Origin: Luteimonas sp. RC10
GTDB taxonomy: Bacteria; Pseudomonadota; Gammaproteobacteria; Xanthomonadales; Xanthomonadaceae
DNA length: 34,074 nucleotides
Direction: 5' to 3'
NCBI RefSeq assembly: GCF_014192745.1
Contig: NZ_JACHYJ010000012.1
Span: 1-34,074 of the forward strand
The notes below the pieces were generated by a model that did no database searches, was not told the origin of the DNA, and was given only the letters and a program-made list of their open reading frames with translations. How positions within the stretch are numbered: the first letter of the stretch is position 1; each line of letters opens with the position of its first letter. Below are positions 1-9,034 of the stretch, in pieces. Made by a program: the position numbers and the translations under genes.

Positions 1-385
1 GCACGACGCCGGGTGGCGGCACGACGACGAGCCCGCCGGACGAAGAGGACGTGACGCTCGAGACCACGCCGTCGCTGACGGTGGTCAAGACCGCGAGCAC
101 GCCGAGCGGCAACACTGCCGGCAGCACCATCGCCTATTCGTTCCTGGTGACCAACACCGGCAACGTGACGATTGCCAACATCGCGATCGACGACGACAAG
201 CTCGACGCCGCGGCCGTGTGCCCGGTGACGACGCTGGCGCCGGGTGCGAGCACGACCTGCACCGGCACGCACACGATCACGCAAGCGGAAGTCGACGCCG
301 GCGAAGTGCTCAACACCGCGACCGCGACCGGCACGACGCCGGGCGGCGGCACGACGACGAGCCCGCCGGACGAGGAAGACGTCAC
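1..385 (+). repeat. DUF11 tandem repeat, period 330 bp
   Basis: Bases 1-50 match bases 331-380 at 47 of 50 positions, a spacing of 330 bp (110 codons). The shared peptide is TTPGGGTTTSPPDEEDVT. More DUF11 copies therefore probably lie to the left of the window. Confidence 0.8.
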
Positions 386-3300
386 CATCGAGCGCAACCC
401 CGGCATGGCGACCAACAAGGCGCTGGCCGGCAACGCCGACGAGGATGGCAGCGGCACCGTCACCCTCGGCGACACGCTGACCTACACCATCACCGCGACC
501 AATACCGGCACGGTCAGCCTGGGCAATGTGGAGGTGCGCGACGACCGCATCACGCCGTCGAGCCTGGTCTGCGCGAGCCTGGCCCCCGGTGCGAGCTGCG
601 TGCTGACGGGCACCTATGTGGTGACCCAGGCCGACGTGAATGCCGGCCAGGTGGTCAACACCGCCGTCATCACCACCGATGAACCGGCGGTCTGCCCGGC
701 CGGCGATACCTCCGCGGCCTGTCAGCCGTCGGTCACCATCGACGTGACGCCGTACGAGATCGTGGCCAACGACGACAGCTATGGCCCGGTCAACGGTGCC
801 ACCGGCAATCCGTCGGTCGGCAATGTGCTGGACAACGACACGCTCAATGGCGTGCCGGCGACCATCGACACGGTGACGATCACGCTTGGCACGCTGCCCA
901 CGGGCATCGTGGTGGATCCGTCGACGGGTGTGGTCGGCGTTGCGCCGGGCACCCCGGCGAGCAGCTACACCTTCGACTACACGATCTGCGAGGTGCTCAA
1001 CCCGGCCAACTGCGACACCGCGACGGTGACCGTGGTGGTCGAGGCGGCCGAGATCGTGGCCAACGACGACAGCTATGGCCCGGTCAACGGCGCCACCGGC
1101 AATCCGTCGGTCGGCAATGTGCTGGACAACGACACGCTCAATGGCGTGCCGGCGACCATCGACACGGCGACGATCACGCTTGGCACGCTGCCCACGGGCA
1201 TCGTGGTCGATCCCTCGACGGGCGTGGTCGGCGTCGCGCCGGGCACCCCGGCAGGCACGTACACCTTCGACTACACGATCTGCGAAGTGCTCAATCCGTC
1301 CAACTGCGACACCGCGACGGTGACCGTGGTGGTCGAGGCGGCCGAGATCGTGGCCAACGACGACAACTACGGCCCGGTCAACGGTGCCACCGGCAATCCG
1401 TCGGTCGGCAACATCCTGGACAACGACACGCTCAACGGCGTGCCGGCAACCATCGACACGGTGAAGATCACCGTCGGCGAGCTGCGTGTGGGCGTCGTGG
1501 TGGATCCGTCGACGGGCGTGGTCGGCGTCGCGCCGGGCACCCCGGCAGGCACGTACACCTTCGAGTACACGATCTGCGAGTTGCTCAACCCCGACAACTG
1601 TGACACCGCGACGGTGACGGTGGTGGTCGAGGCGGCCGAGATCGTGGCCAACGACGACAGCTACGGCCCGGTCAACGGCGCCACCGGCGATCCGTCGGTC
1701 GGCAATGTGCTGGACAACGACACGCTCAACGGCGTGCCGGCAACCCTGGACACGGTGACGATCACGGTCGGCACGCTGCCCACGGGCATCGTGGTGGATC
1801 CGTCGACGGGTGTGGTCGGCGTCTCGCCGGGCACCCCGGCGGGCAGCTACACCTTCGAGTACACGATCTGCGAAGTGCTCAATCCGTCCAACTGCGACAC
1901 CGCGACGGTGACGGTGGTGGTCGAGGCAGCCGAGATCGTGGCCACCGACGACAGCTATGGCCCGGTCAACGGTGCCACCGGCGATCCGTCGGTCGGCAAT
2001 GTGCTGGACAACGACACGCTCAACGGCGTGCCGGCAACGCCGGACACGGTGACGATCACGGTCGGCACGTTGCCCCCGGGCATCGTGGTGGATCCCTCGA
2101 CGGGCGTGGTCGGCGTCGCGCCGGGCACCCCGGCGGGCAGCTACACCTTCGAGTACACGATCTGTGAGGTCCTCAACCCCGACAACTGCGACACCGCGAC
2201 GGTGACGGTGGACGTCGAGGCGGCCGAGATCGTGGCCACCGACGACAACTACGGCCCGGTCAACGGTGCCACGGGCGATCCGTCGGTCGGCAACGTGCTG
2301 GACAACGACACGCTCAATGGCGTGCCGGCGACCCCGGACACGGTGACGATCACGGTCGGCACGCTGCCCACGGGCATCGTGGTGGATCCGTCGACGGGTG
2401 TGGTCGGCGTCTCGCCGGGCACCCCGGTAGGCAGCTACACCTTCGAGTACACGATCTGCGAGGTCCTCAACCCCGACAACTGCGACACCGCGACGGTGAC
2501 GGTGGACGTCGAGGCGGCCGAGATCGTGGCCACCGACGACAACTTCGGCCCGGTCAACGGCGCCACCGGCGATCCGTCGGTCGGCAACGTGCTGGACAAC
2601 GACACGCTCAACGGCGTGCCGGCGACCATCGACACGGTGACGATCACGGTCGGCACGCTGCCCACGGGCATCGTGGTGGATCCGTCGACGGGTGTGGTCA
2701 GCGTCTCGCCGGGCACCCCGGCAGGCAGCTACACCTTCGAGTACACGATCTGCGAGGTGCTCAATCCCGAGAACTGCGATACCGCCAGCGTCACGGTGGT
2801 GGTCGAGGCGCCCGAGATCACGGCGGCCGACGACAGCACGACGACCGACCAGAACACGCCGGTCACGATCCCGGTGCTCGACAACGACACCCTCAACGGT
2901 GTGCCGGTCGATGCCGACGACGTCACGGTCGTGGAGCTCACGCCGCCTGCGAACGGCAGCATCGTGATCCAGCCCGACGGGACGGTGGTCTACACCCCCA
3001 ACCCCGGCTTCTCGGGCGACGACAGCTTCGAGTACCGGATCTGCGAGATCACCAACCCGGAGAACTGCGCGACGGCCACGGTGACGGTCACGGTGCGTCC
3101 GAACATCGTCGAGGCGATCGATGACGATGCCGGGACTGCGGAGCCGGGCGTGCCGACGCCGGTGGTGGTGGTCGACAACGACACCAGCACGGGGGCGCCG
3201 CTCGATCCGGGCTCGGTGACCATCCTGACCCCGCCGCAGCACGGCCAGGTGAGCTGTGCGAACGGCACCTGCAGCTACACGCCGGCGTTCGGCTACAACG

Positions 3301-5120
3301 GTGAGGACAGCTTCGTGTACCGCGTCTGCGACACCTCCTACCCGGCGCCGGTGTGCGACACCGCGACGGTGACGGTGAAGGTCCAGGGCGAGGCGCCGCT
3401 GCGCATTACCAAGACCGCGGCCGTGCGCGAGGTCAAGGTCGGCGATCTGGTGCGCTACACGCTGACGGTGGAGAACGTGAGCAACGCGATGGTGAGCGGG
3501 GCGCATGTCCTCGATACGCCGCCGCAGGGCTTCAGCTACGTCGACGGTTCGCTGTCGAGTGGCGACGGCCGGGCGCTGGCGGTGTCGGGCCACAACCCGA
3601 TCCGCATCTCCAGCCTCGACCTTGCGCCGGGCGACACCATGAGCATCAGCTACCTGCTGCGAGTGGGCGCAGGCATCCGTGCCGGTTCCCACATTAACCA
3701 GGCCGTGGCGCAGAGCGAGAGCGGCGTGCCGCTGTCGAACATCGCCACCGCCCAGGTCGGGACCGCGTTCGATCCGCTGCTCGACGACAGCCTGGTGTTC
3801 GGCACGGTGTTCGACGATCGCAATGGCGATGGCTGGCAGGCGAGTGCGGTGCTGACCGATGTGCGGGTGCAGGGCGGGTTCGCGCCGGAGGCCTATGTTG
3901 CCGGCTCGACCACGATCGACCGCGGCGACGGGCCGCAGCCGGTTGCCGACGCCAGCGCGCCGCTGCTGCACGGGATGGCGCTGGGCACGATCACGGGCCG
4001 GCAGTCGGTCGGTGATCCGGTCGAGGCGCACCAGGTGGTCATCCGTCAGCGTCTGCGCTCGGCGACGTTTGCCGGCGACTTCGTGCTCACCAGCGCCCAG
4101 GGCGTGACGGTGCGCATGGCGGCCGACGGCAGCACGCAGGTGGAACGCGAGGGCGAGGCGGCCAAGGGTCTGTCCGCGGCCGAGCCGACCGTCACGCGAC
4201 GTGTGATGCAGGAGGCCGATGGCCTGGTGGTCGAGTATGTGATCGCCAACAGCGGGATCGATGAGCGCGGCATCCCGGGCGTGCGGATTGCGTCGGTGGA
4301 AGGTCTGCTGATCGAGACCGACCAGTACGGCCGTTACCACCTGGTCGACGTGCCGGGCGGCAACGCGATGCACGGTCGCAACTTCATCCTGAAGGTGGAT
4401 CCGTCCACGCTGCCGCCGGGCGCCGAGTTCACGACTGCCAATCCGCTGGTGCGGCGCGTGACGCCGGGTCTGCCGGTGCGCTTCGACTTCGGCGTCAAGT
4501 TGCCGGTGATCGAGCTGCAGGCGGGCCGCGAGGCGGTGGAGCTGGAACTGGGCGAAGTGTTTTTCGCCCCGGACAGCAGCGAACTGCGCGAGGCGTATCT
4601 GCCGGCGATCGAGGCGATGGCCGGGCAGATCGACCGCTACCGCGGTGGCCGGGTGGTCGTCACCGGTGAGGGCGAGCACGAAGCGCTTGCCTTCGCCCGG
4701 GCGGCGGCGGTCCGCGACGCACTGCAATCGCGGGTCGCACCGGACGCGGCAGCTGCGCTGACTGTCGAAATGCGGACGCGGGTCGAAGATCCGCACGCGA
4801 TGGTGGCCGGCGTCGGTAACGGCGGCGTGTTGCTGGGCACCGTGTTGTTCGACACCGACAAGTCGGCCATCCGGCCGGAGTTCGAAGCGCTGCTCGACGC
4901 AGTCGCACAGCGCCTCGAAGCGCTGGGTGGCGGGACGGTCGGCATCGTGGGCCATACCGACGTGCGCGGTTCGCACGCCTACAACGTCGACCTGGGCCTG
5001 CGCCGCGCGCAGTCGGTGTTCGATGCGCTCTCGGGACGTCTGAGCCCGCAGGTCCGGGCCAAGACCCGGGTGGAAGCAAGCAGGGATCCGGCCGCTCCTG
5101 TCGGGGAGGCGCGGAAGTGA
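1..5120 (+). CDS. Giant DUF11/Ig-like repeat protein with C-terminal OmpA domain (5' partial)
   Basis: The reading frame is open to the left edge (first full codon at base 3), so the start lies outside; 1705 residues are visible. In order: DUF11 units (about 1-250); seven near-identical 98-residue repeats (252-937); two diverged Ig/cadherin-like units (about 938-1128), the first containing VYTPNPGFSGDDSFEYR; another DUF11 domain (about 1130-1258); an Sdr-B/carboxypeptidase-regulatory-like stretch (FDDRNGDGW, later TDQYGRYHLVDVPGG); and two OmpA-like modules. The second module (about 1610-1690) keeps the peptidoglycan-binding signature GHTDVRGSHAYNVDLGLRRA. Such proteins are usually secreted, elongated surface or envelope proteins; the OmpA domain implies anchoring to the cell wall. 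The next gene starts 14 nt downstream and encodes a beta-barrel, so the two are probably co-transcribed. An adhesin or structural envelope role is inferred; no enzymatic domain is seen. Confidence 0.85.
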   Translation, partial: TTPGGGTTTSPPDEEDVTLETTPSLTVVKTASTPSGNTAGSTIAYSFLVTNTGNVTIANIAIDDDKLDAAAVCPVTTLAPGASTTCTGTHTITQAEVDAGEVLNTATATGTTPGGGTTTSPPDEEDVTIERNPGMATNKALAGNADEDGSGTVTLGDTLTYTITATNTGTVSLGNVEVRDDRITPSSLVCASLAPGASCVLTGTYVVTQADVNAGQVVNTAVITTDEPAVCPAGDTSAACQPSVTIDVTPYEIVANDDSYGPVNGATGNPSVGNVLDNDTLNGVPATIDTVTITLGTLPTGIVVDPSTGVVGVAPGTPASSYTFDYTICEVLNPANCDTATVTVVVEAAEIVANDDSYGPVNGATGNPSVGNVLDNDTLNGVPATIDTATITLGTLPTGIVVDPSTGVVGVAPGTPAGTYTFDYTICEVLNPSNCDTATVTVVVEAAEIVANDDNYGPVNGATGNPSVGNILDNDTLNGVPATIDTVKITVGELRVGVVVDPSTGVVGVAPGTPAGTYTFEYTICELLNPDNCDTATVTVVVEAAEIVANDDSYGPVNGATGDPSVGNVLDNDTLNGVPATLDTVTITVGTLPTGIVVDPSTGVVGVSPGTPAGSYTFEYTICEVLNPSNCDTATVTVVVEAAEIVATDDSYGPVNGATGDPSVGNVLDNDTLNGVPATPDTVTITVGTLPPGIVVDPSTGVVGVAPGTPAGSYTFEYTICEVLNPDNCDTATVTVDVEAAEIVATDDNYGPVNGATGDPSVGNVLDNDTLNGVPATPDTVTITVGTLPTGIVVDPSTGVVGVSPGTPVGSYTFEYTICEVLNPDNCDTATVTVDVEAAEIVATDDNFGPVNGATGDPSVGNVLDNDTLNGVPATIDTVTITVGTLPTGIVVDPSTGVVSVSPGTPAGSYTFEYTICEVLNPENCDTASVTVVVEAPEITAADDSTTTDQNTPVTIPVLDNDTLNGVPVDADDVTVVELTPPANGSIVIQPDGTVVYTPNPGFSGDDSFEYRICEITNPENCATATVTVTVRPNIVEAIDDDAGTAEPGVPTPVVVVDNDTSTGAPLDPGSVTILTPPQHGQVSCANGTCSYTPAFGYNGEDSFVYRVCDTSYPAPVCDTATVTVKVQGEAPLRITKTAAVREVKVGDLVRYTLTVENVSNAMVSGAHVLDTPPQGFSYVDGSLSSGDGRALAVSGHNPIRISSLDLAPGDTMSISYLLRVGAGIRAGSHINQAVAQSESGVPLSNIATAQVGTAFDPLLDDSLVFGTVFDDRNGDGWQASAVLTDVRVQGGFAPEAYVAGSTTIDRGDGPQPVADASAPLLHGMALGTITGRQSVGDPVEAHQVVIRQRLRSATFAGDFVLTSAQGVTVRMAADGSTQVEREGEAAKGLSAAEPTVTRRVMQEADGLVVEYVIANSGIDERGIPGVRIASVEGLLIETDQYGRYHLVDVPGGNAMHGRNFILKVDPSTLPPGAEFTTANPLVRRVTPGLPVRFDFGVKLPVIELQAGREAVELELGEVFFAPDSSELREAYLPAIEAMAGQIDRYRGGRVVVTGEGEHEALAFARAAAVRDALQSRVAPDAAAALTVEMRTRVEDPHAMVAGVGNGGVLLGTVLFDTDKSAIRPEFEALLDAVAQRLEALGGGTVGIVGHTDVRGSHAYNVDLGLRRAQSVFDALSGRLSPQVRAKTRVEASRDPAAPVGEARK
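756..2813 (+). repeat. Seven tandem 294-bp (98-residue) Ig-like repeats
   Basis: Units begin at 756, 1050, 1344, 1638, 1932, 2226 and 2520, with an exact 294-bp period and no indels. Each starts EIVA(N/T)DD(S/N)(Y/F)GPVNGATG and contains VGN(V/I)LDNDTLNGVPAT and VVVDPSTGVV-like segments. Each carries two cysteines in the YTICE...NCDTA segment (C-x8-C). The third unit is the most diverged (VGELRVGVVVDP); units five to seven share VATDD. An eighth, more typical unit follows at 2814. Confidence 0.95.
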
Positions 5121-5134
5121 AAGGGGACCGGATC

Positions 5135-8100
5135 ATGAAGAGGAAGCTGCTCGACGCAGCGCTGCTGGCCGCACTGGCCGGCATGGCATCGACGACCGCG
5201 GCGGCGCAGAGCGCCCCCGCGGCGCCGACCGCCGATGACGGCGCCGTTGGCGCCGCGACCATGGACTGCGATGCCGACGGCTGCCGCAGCGACGGCGACC
5301 TGCTGTTCCGGCTGCGCACGCGCAGCTACGACCAGCCGGTCACCCGCGGCACCAGCGAGGCGTCCTCGTCTCAGGCGCTGCAGCCCGATCGCCGCGTCAG
5401 CGTCGCGCTGGAGCAGCTCGGTCGCGCGACCGCGGTGGGCCAGTTCTCGGTGCAGTTGCCCGGTGGCGGCGCCATCTGGGCGACCGAGGACCCCAACCTC
5501 GGCCAGCCGGAGCTGTCGGTGTCGGCGCCGACGATGGTGCCGTTCGAGAATGGCCGCATCGTCAAGCCGGTGCGCTTCTTCGCGCGCAGCAACTACATCG
5601 ACTTCGTCGAGCGGCTGGAGCTGACGCTCTACCGCGCCGCCGATGCCGATCTGATCGAGCCGATCGCGCAGTTCGAACTGCCGCGATCGGCGGTCGCCGA
5701 TGCCGAGTGGGACGGCACGCTGCCCGCAGGCCGCCAGTACCGGACCGGCGACGAGCTGGTGTACGTGCTGCGCGCCTATGACGCGGCCGGCAACTTCGAC
5801 GAAACCTTCGTCCAGCGCCTGCAACTGGTGACGCCGGCCGAAGCCGAACGCGGCGCACAGATCCTGCGCCAGAGCACCGAGCGGGGCCTGGGCATGTCGC
5901 TGGGCGCCGATCAGGCGGCCGCGCAGGCGCTGGTCGACAACGTGTTCTCGGGCAATGGCCTGCGCCAGCAGAACATCCCGGTCTACGGCTCGCGCGTGCG
6001 CATCACCGGCCGCAATCTGCCCGAAGGGCAGGCGCTGCTGATCAATGGCGAGAACTACCCGGTCGATCTGGAACGCAAGTTCGTCGCCGAGTATCTGATG
6101 CCGGTCGGTCAGCACCGCTTCGATATCGGGCTGCGTGGCCGCGATGGCGAAGTGTCGGAGCACGCGCTCGATGTCGACGTCAGCGGACGCTATTTCTTCG
6201 GCGTCGGTATCGCCGACGTCACCGTCTACCAGAACAAGGCCAGCGGCCCCGGCCGCGAGATGGCGATGGCCGGCCGCGAAGACGACATCCTCAGCGACGG
6301 GCGCCTGGCGTTCTACGGCAAGGGCAAGATCGGTGGCAAGTATCTGATCACCGCCCAGGCCGACACCCAGAACCGGCCGCTGAGCGACCTGTTCGATGGC
6401 TTCACCTCGGCCGACCCGCAGGACGTGTTCCGGCGGGTCGATCCCGACCTGTACTACCCGACCTACGGCGACGACTCGACGACCTATCGCGACGTCGACA
6501 CCATGGGCCGGTTCTACGTGCGCATGGACTGGGACAAGAACCAGGCGCTGTGGGGCAATTTCTCGACCGGTTTCACCGGCACCGAGTACGGGCAGTACCA
6601 GCGTGCGCTCTACGGTGCCGCGCTGGCCTGGCGCTCGCGCATGGCCAATGCCTGGGGCGATCCTGGGACCGAGCTGCGTGCGTTCGTGTCCGAGGCGCAG
6701 ACCGCGCCGGGCCACAGCGAGTTCTCCGGTACCGGCGGCAGCCTGTACTACCTGCGCCACACCGACGTGCTGCCGGGCTCGGAGCAGGTCGTGGTCGAGG
6801 TCCGCGATCCGACCACCGGTCGTGTCGAGGCACGGACGGTGCTGCTGCGCGGCGCCGACTACGAGATCAACGAGTTGCAGGGCCGGATCATGCTGACCCG
6901 CCCGCTCTCGCAGGTCAGCCGCGAAAACCTGCCCACGATCATCCGCGACCAGCCGCTCGACGGGTTCGATGTGCGCATGCTCGTCGATTACGAGTGGGTG
7001 CCCAGCGGCTTCGACCCCGACGAGCTCACCGCCGGCCTGCGCGGCAAGCACTGGTTCGGCAATCACGTCGGCGTCGGTGCGACCTGGGTGGATGAAAGCC
7101 GGGCGGGTGAAGACTACACGCTGATGTCGGCCGACCTCACGCTGCAGGCCGGCAAGGGCACCTACCTCAAGATCGAGCACAGCCGCACCGAGGCGACCAG
7201 CGCGCCGGTGTTCTTCTCCAGCGACGGCGGCCTGACGTTCGGGCAGCTCAATCCGGTCGGCCCGCGCGAAGGCGAAGCCACCGCGGTCGAAGCCCGCGCG
7301 AACTTCCGCGAGCTCGGCTGGACCACCAGCGACTGGAGCACCGGTGCGTGGTGGCGTCGCGTGGATGCCGGCTTCTCGGTCGCGCGCTTCGACATCGGTG
7401 CCGATGTCGAGGAGTACGGCGCCGAGGTGCTGGGCGAGTTCGGTCGCGACGTCGGCTTCTACGCGCGCTACAGCCGTGCCGAGCGCGGCGCCGAGACCTT
7501 GACCCAGGCCCAGGCGGTGACCGAGTGGCGCTTGTCGGATGTCAACGCGCTTGCCGCCGAGATCCGCCGCGTCGAGGAGGGCCGCCTTGGCGGCGATGCG
7601 ACCGGTGTGCTCGGTGCGCTGCGCTACACGCACCGTTTCGGCACCGCGCTGGATGTCTACGGCACCGCGCAGCTGACGCTCGACGACGACGGCGGCTACG
7701 CCGACAACGATGCCTACACCCTGGGCGGCCGCTACAACTTCGCCAACCTGTCGAGCGTGGGCGCCGAAGTCACGACCGGCGATCGCGGCGACGCGGCGCA
7801 GATCAACGGCGAGTACCGCCTGACCCCGCAGCACAGCTTCTACGGCGCGTACACCTATTCGACCGACACCACCGAGTACGACCCGCTGTTCAACCGTTCG
7901 CAGCAGAACGGCTGGACGCTGGGCCAGCGCTGGCGGCTGTCGAACCAGGTCAACCTGTTCAACGAAAGCCAGTTCCTCAAGTCCCGCTACGAGTCCGGCC
8001 TGGCGCATACCTACGGCATGGATTTCTACCCGGCGATCGGCTGGAACCTCGGCCTGACGTTGTCGGACGGCGATCTGACCAACCGCGACGGTGGCCAGAT

Positions 8101-8821
8101 CGACCGGCGCGCGATCAGCGTGTCGGGCGGGCGGACCTCGTCGAGGACGGATTGGCAGAGCAAGATCGAGTGGCGCGAGGACAGCGGCGTGGAGCGGCGG
8201 ACCCAGTGGGTCACGACCAACCGGGTGCAGCATCGCCTCAACGAAAGCTGGCGCGTCGCCGCCCGCTTCAACTACGCCGATACCCAGGACGACCTGAACC
8301 CGGCGGCCAGCGCGAAGTTCATCGAGAGCAATCTCGGCTTCGCCTACCGCCCGTGGGACAGCTCGCGCTGGGGTCTGTTCGGCCGCTACACCTACCTGTA
8401 CGACCTGGCGACGCTGGGTCAGATCGGCGGTGCGCAGGTCGACCAGAAGTCGCAGGTGCTGTCGCTCGAAGGCGTCTACCGCCTCGACGACCACTGGGAA
8501 GTGGCCGGCAAGCTGGCGCGGCGCGAAGGCGAGGCCCGGTACGGTCGCGGCACCGGCGCGTGGTTCGACTCGGCCACGACGTTCGCGGCCACCCAGGTGC
8601 GCTACGAGTTGCTGCAGCGTTGGCATGCACTGGCCGAGTACCGCTGGCTCGACGTCGACGATGGCGGCACGCGTCAGGGCTGGATGGTCGGTGTGGACCG
8701 CGATATCGGTCGCAACTTCCGGATCGGTGTGGGCTACAACTTCACCGATTTCAGTGACGACCTGACCGACTTCGACTACGACCACCGCGGCGTTTACATC
8801 AACTTCGTCGGCAGCTACTGA
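5135..8821 (+). CDS. Large outer-membrane beta-barrel protein, partner of the repeat protein
   Basis: 1228 residues. I chose ATG 5135 because a purine-rich AAGGGGA lies 8-9 nt upstream and the protein then starts with a clean signal peptide (MKRKLLDAALLAALAG, cleavage near AAAQS). A GTG at 5117 in the same frame would put extra residues before it. After an N-terminal periplasmic region (about 30-270) there is a small Ig-like domain (about 279-369). The rest, about 390-1228, is rich in alternating aromatic/polar strands with short turns, ending in YINFVGSY, as expected of an outer-membrane barrel. A motif YPTYGDDST sits near residue 441, followed by a GADYEINELQGRIMLTRPL segment. I recognise the type as a barrel found beside DUF11/OmpA repeat proteins but cannot name a family. 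It may export or anchor the upstream protein; this is inference from adjacency. Confidence 0.75.
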   Translation: MKRKLLDAALLAALAGMASTTAAAQSAPAAPTADDGAVGAATMDCDADGCRSDGDLLFRLRTRSYDQPVTRGTSEASSSQALQPDRRVSVALEQLGRATAVGQFSVQLPGGGAIWATEDPNLGQPELSVSAPTMVPFENGRIVKPVRFFARSNYIDFVERLELTLYRAADADLIEPIAQFELPRSAVADAEWDGTLPAGRQYRTGDELVYVLRAYDAAGNFDETFVQRLQLVTPAEAERGAQILRQSTERGLGMSLGADQAAAQALVDNVFSGNGLRQQNIPVYGSRVRITGRNLPEGQALLINGENYPVDLERKFVAEYLMPVGQHRFDIGLRGRDGEVSEHALDVDVSGRYFFGVGIADVTVYQNKASGPGREMAMAGREDDILSDGRLAFYGKGKIGGKYLITAQADTQNRPLSDLFDGFTSADPQDVFRRVDPDLYYPTYGDDSTTYRDVDTMGRFYVRMDWDKNQALWGNFSTGFTGTEYGQYQRALYGAALAWRSRMANAWGDPGTELRAFVSEAQTAPGHSEFSGTGGSLYYLRHTDVLPGSEQVVVEVRDPTTGRVEARTVLLRGADYEINELQGRIMLTRPLSQVSRENLPTIIRDQPLDGFDVRMLVDYEWVPSGFDPDELTAGLRGKHWFGNHVGVGATWVDESRAGEDYTLMSADLTLQAGKGTYLKIEHSRTEATSAPVFFSSDGGLTFGQLNPVGPREGEATAVEARANFRELGWTTSDWSTGAWWRRVDAGFSVARFDIGADVEEYGAEVLGEFGRDVGFYARYSRAERGAETLTQAQAVTEWRLSDVNALAAEIRRVEEGRLGGDATGVLGALRYTHRFGTALDVYGTAQLTLDDDGGYADNDAYTLGGRYNFANLSSVGAEVTTGDRGDAAQINGEYRLTPQHSFYGAYTYSTDTTEYDPLFNRSQQNGWTLGQRWRLSNQVNLFNESQFLKSRYESGLAHTYGMDFYPAIGWNLGLTLSDGDLTNRDGGQIDRRAISVSGGRTSSRTDWQSKIEWREDSGVERRTQWVTTNRVQHRLNESWRVAARFNYADTQDDLNPAASAKFIESNLGFAYRPWDSSRWGLFGRYTYLYDLATLGQIGGAQVDQKSQVLSLEGVYRLDDHWEVAGKLARREGEARYGRGTGAWFDSATTFAATQVRYELLQRWHALAEYRWLDVDDGGTRQGWMVGVDRDIGRNFRIGVGYNFTDFSDDLTDFDYDHRGVYINFVGSY

Positions 8822-8828
8822 GCCGATC

Positions 8829-8855
8829 GCGACCGGCGCACGACGCGCCGGTCGC
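8829..8855 (+). other. Stem-loop after the barrel gene
   Basis: GCGACCGGCGC (8829-8839) pairs perfectly with GCGCCGGTCGC (8845-8855) across a 5-nt loop. It starts 7 nt after the stop codon and directly precedes the terminator hairpin. It has no T tract of its own; it could stabilise the 3' end or assist termination. Confidence 0.6.
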
Positions 8856-8860
8856 CCTTG

Positions 8861-8899
8861 AGGGCCGGCGCGTGGTGGCACGCGCCGGCCTTTGTTTTT
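8861..8899 (+). terminator. Rho-independent terminator of the surface-protein operon
   Basis: GGCCGGCGCGTG (8863-8874) pairs perfectly with CACGCGCCGGCC (8879-8890) across the loop GTGG, followed by TTTGTTTTT. The T tract is on the + strand side only, so it ends the left operon and does not serve the convergent operon. Confidence 0.9.
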
Positions 8900-9034
8900 C
8901 TCTTCAGGGCCAAGCAGCCCACGCCGGCCGAATGCATGCGGCATGCGCAGCCATCTGTCTGCGCCGCCGCGGGCACCGCGCCCAGCGCTCGATTGTCCTG
9001 CCGGGCCTATTGCCCGGACGCCTGGCTGCCTGGG

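Noticed and set aside
756..2813. CRISPR-like regular repeats
   Set aside because: The 294-bp units are an in-frame protein repeat without spacers.
5117..5137. GTG 5117 as start of the barrel gene
   Set aside because: It overlaps the previous stop and would put KGDRI before the signal peptide; ATG 5135 has a good ribosome site.
4979..8944. 1321-codon open frame on the - strand opposite the barrel gene
   Set aside because: Shadow of the + strand gene in high-GC DNA. The sense gene has a signal peptide and barrel pattern; the antisense protein is low-complexity Arg/Val/Ala/Gly-rich with no motif.
9001..9017. Hairpin CCGGGC-CTATT-GCCCGG after the kinase stop, as terminator of the - strand operon
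   Set aside because: The stem is only 6 bp and no T tract follows on the - strand.
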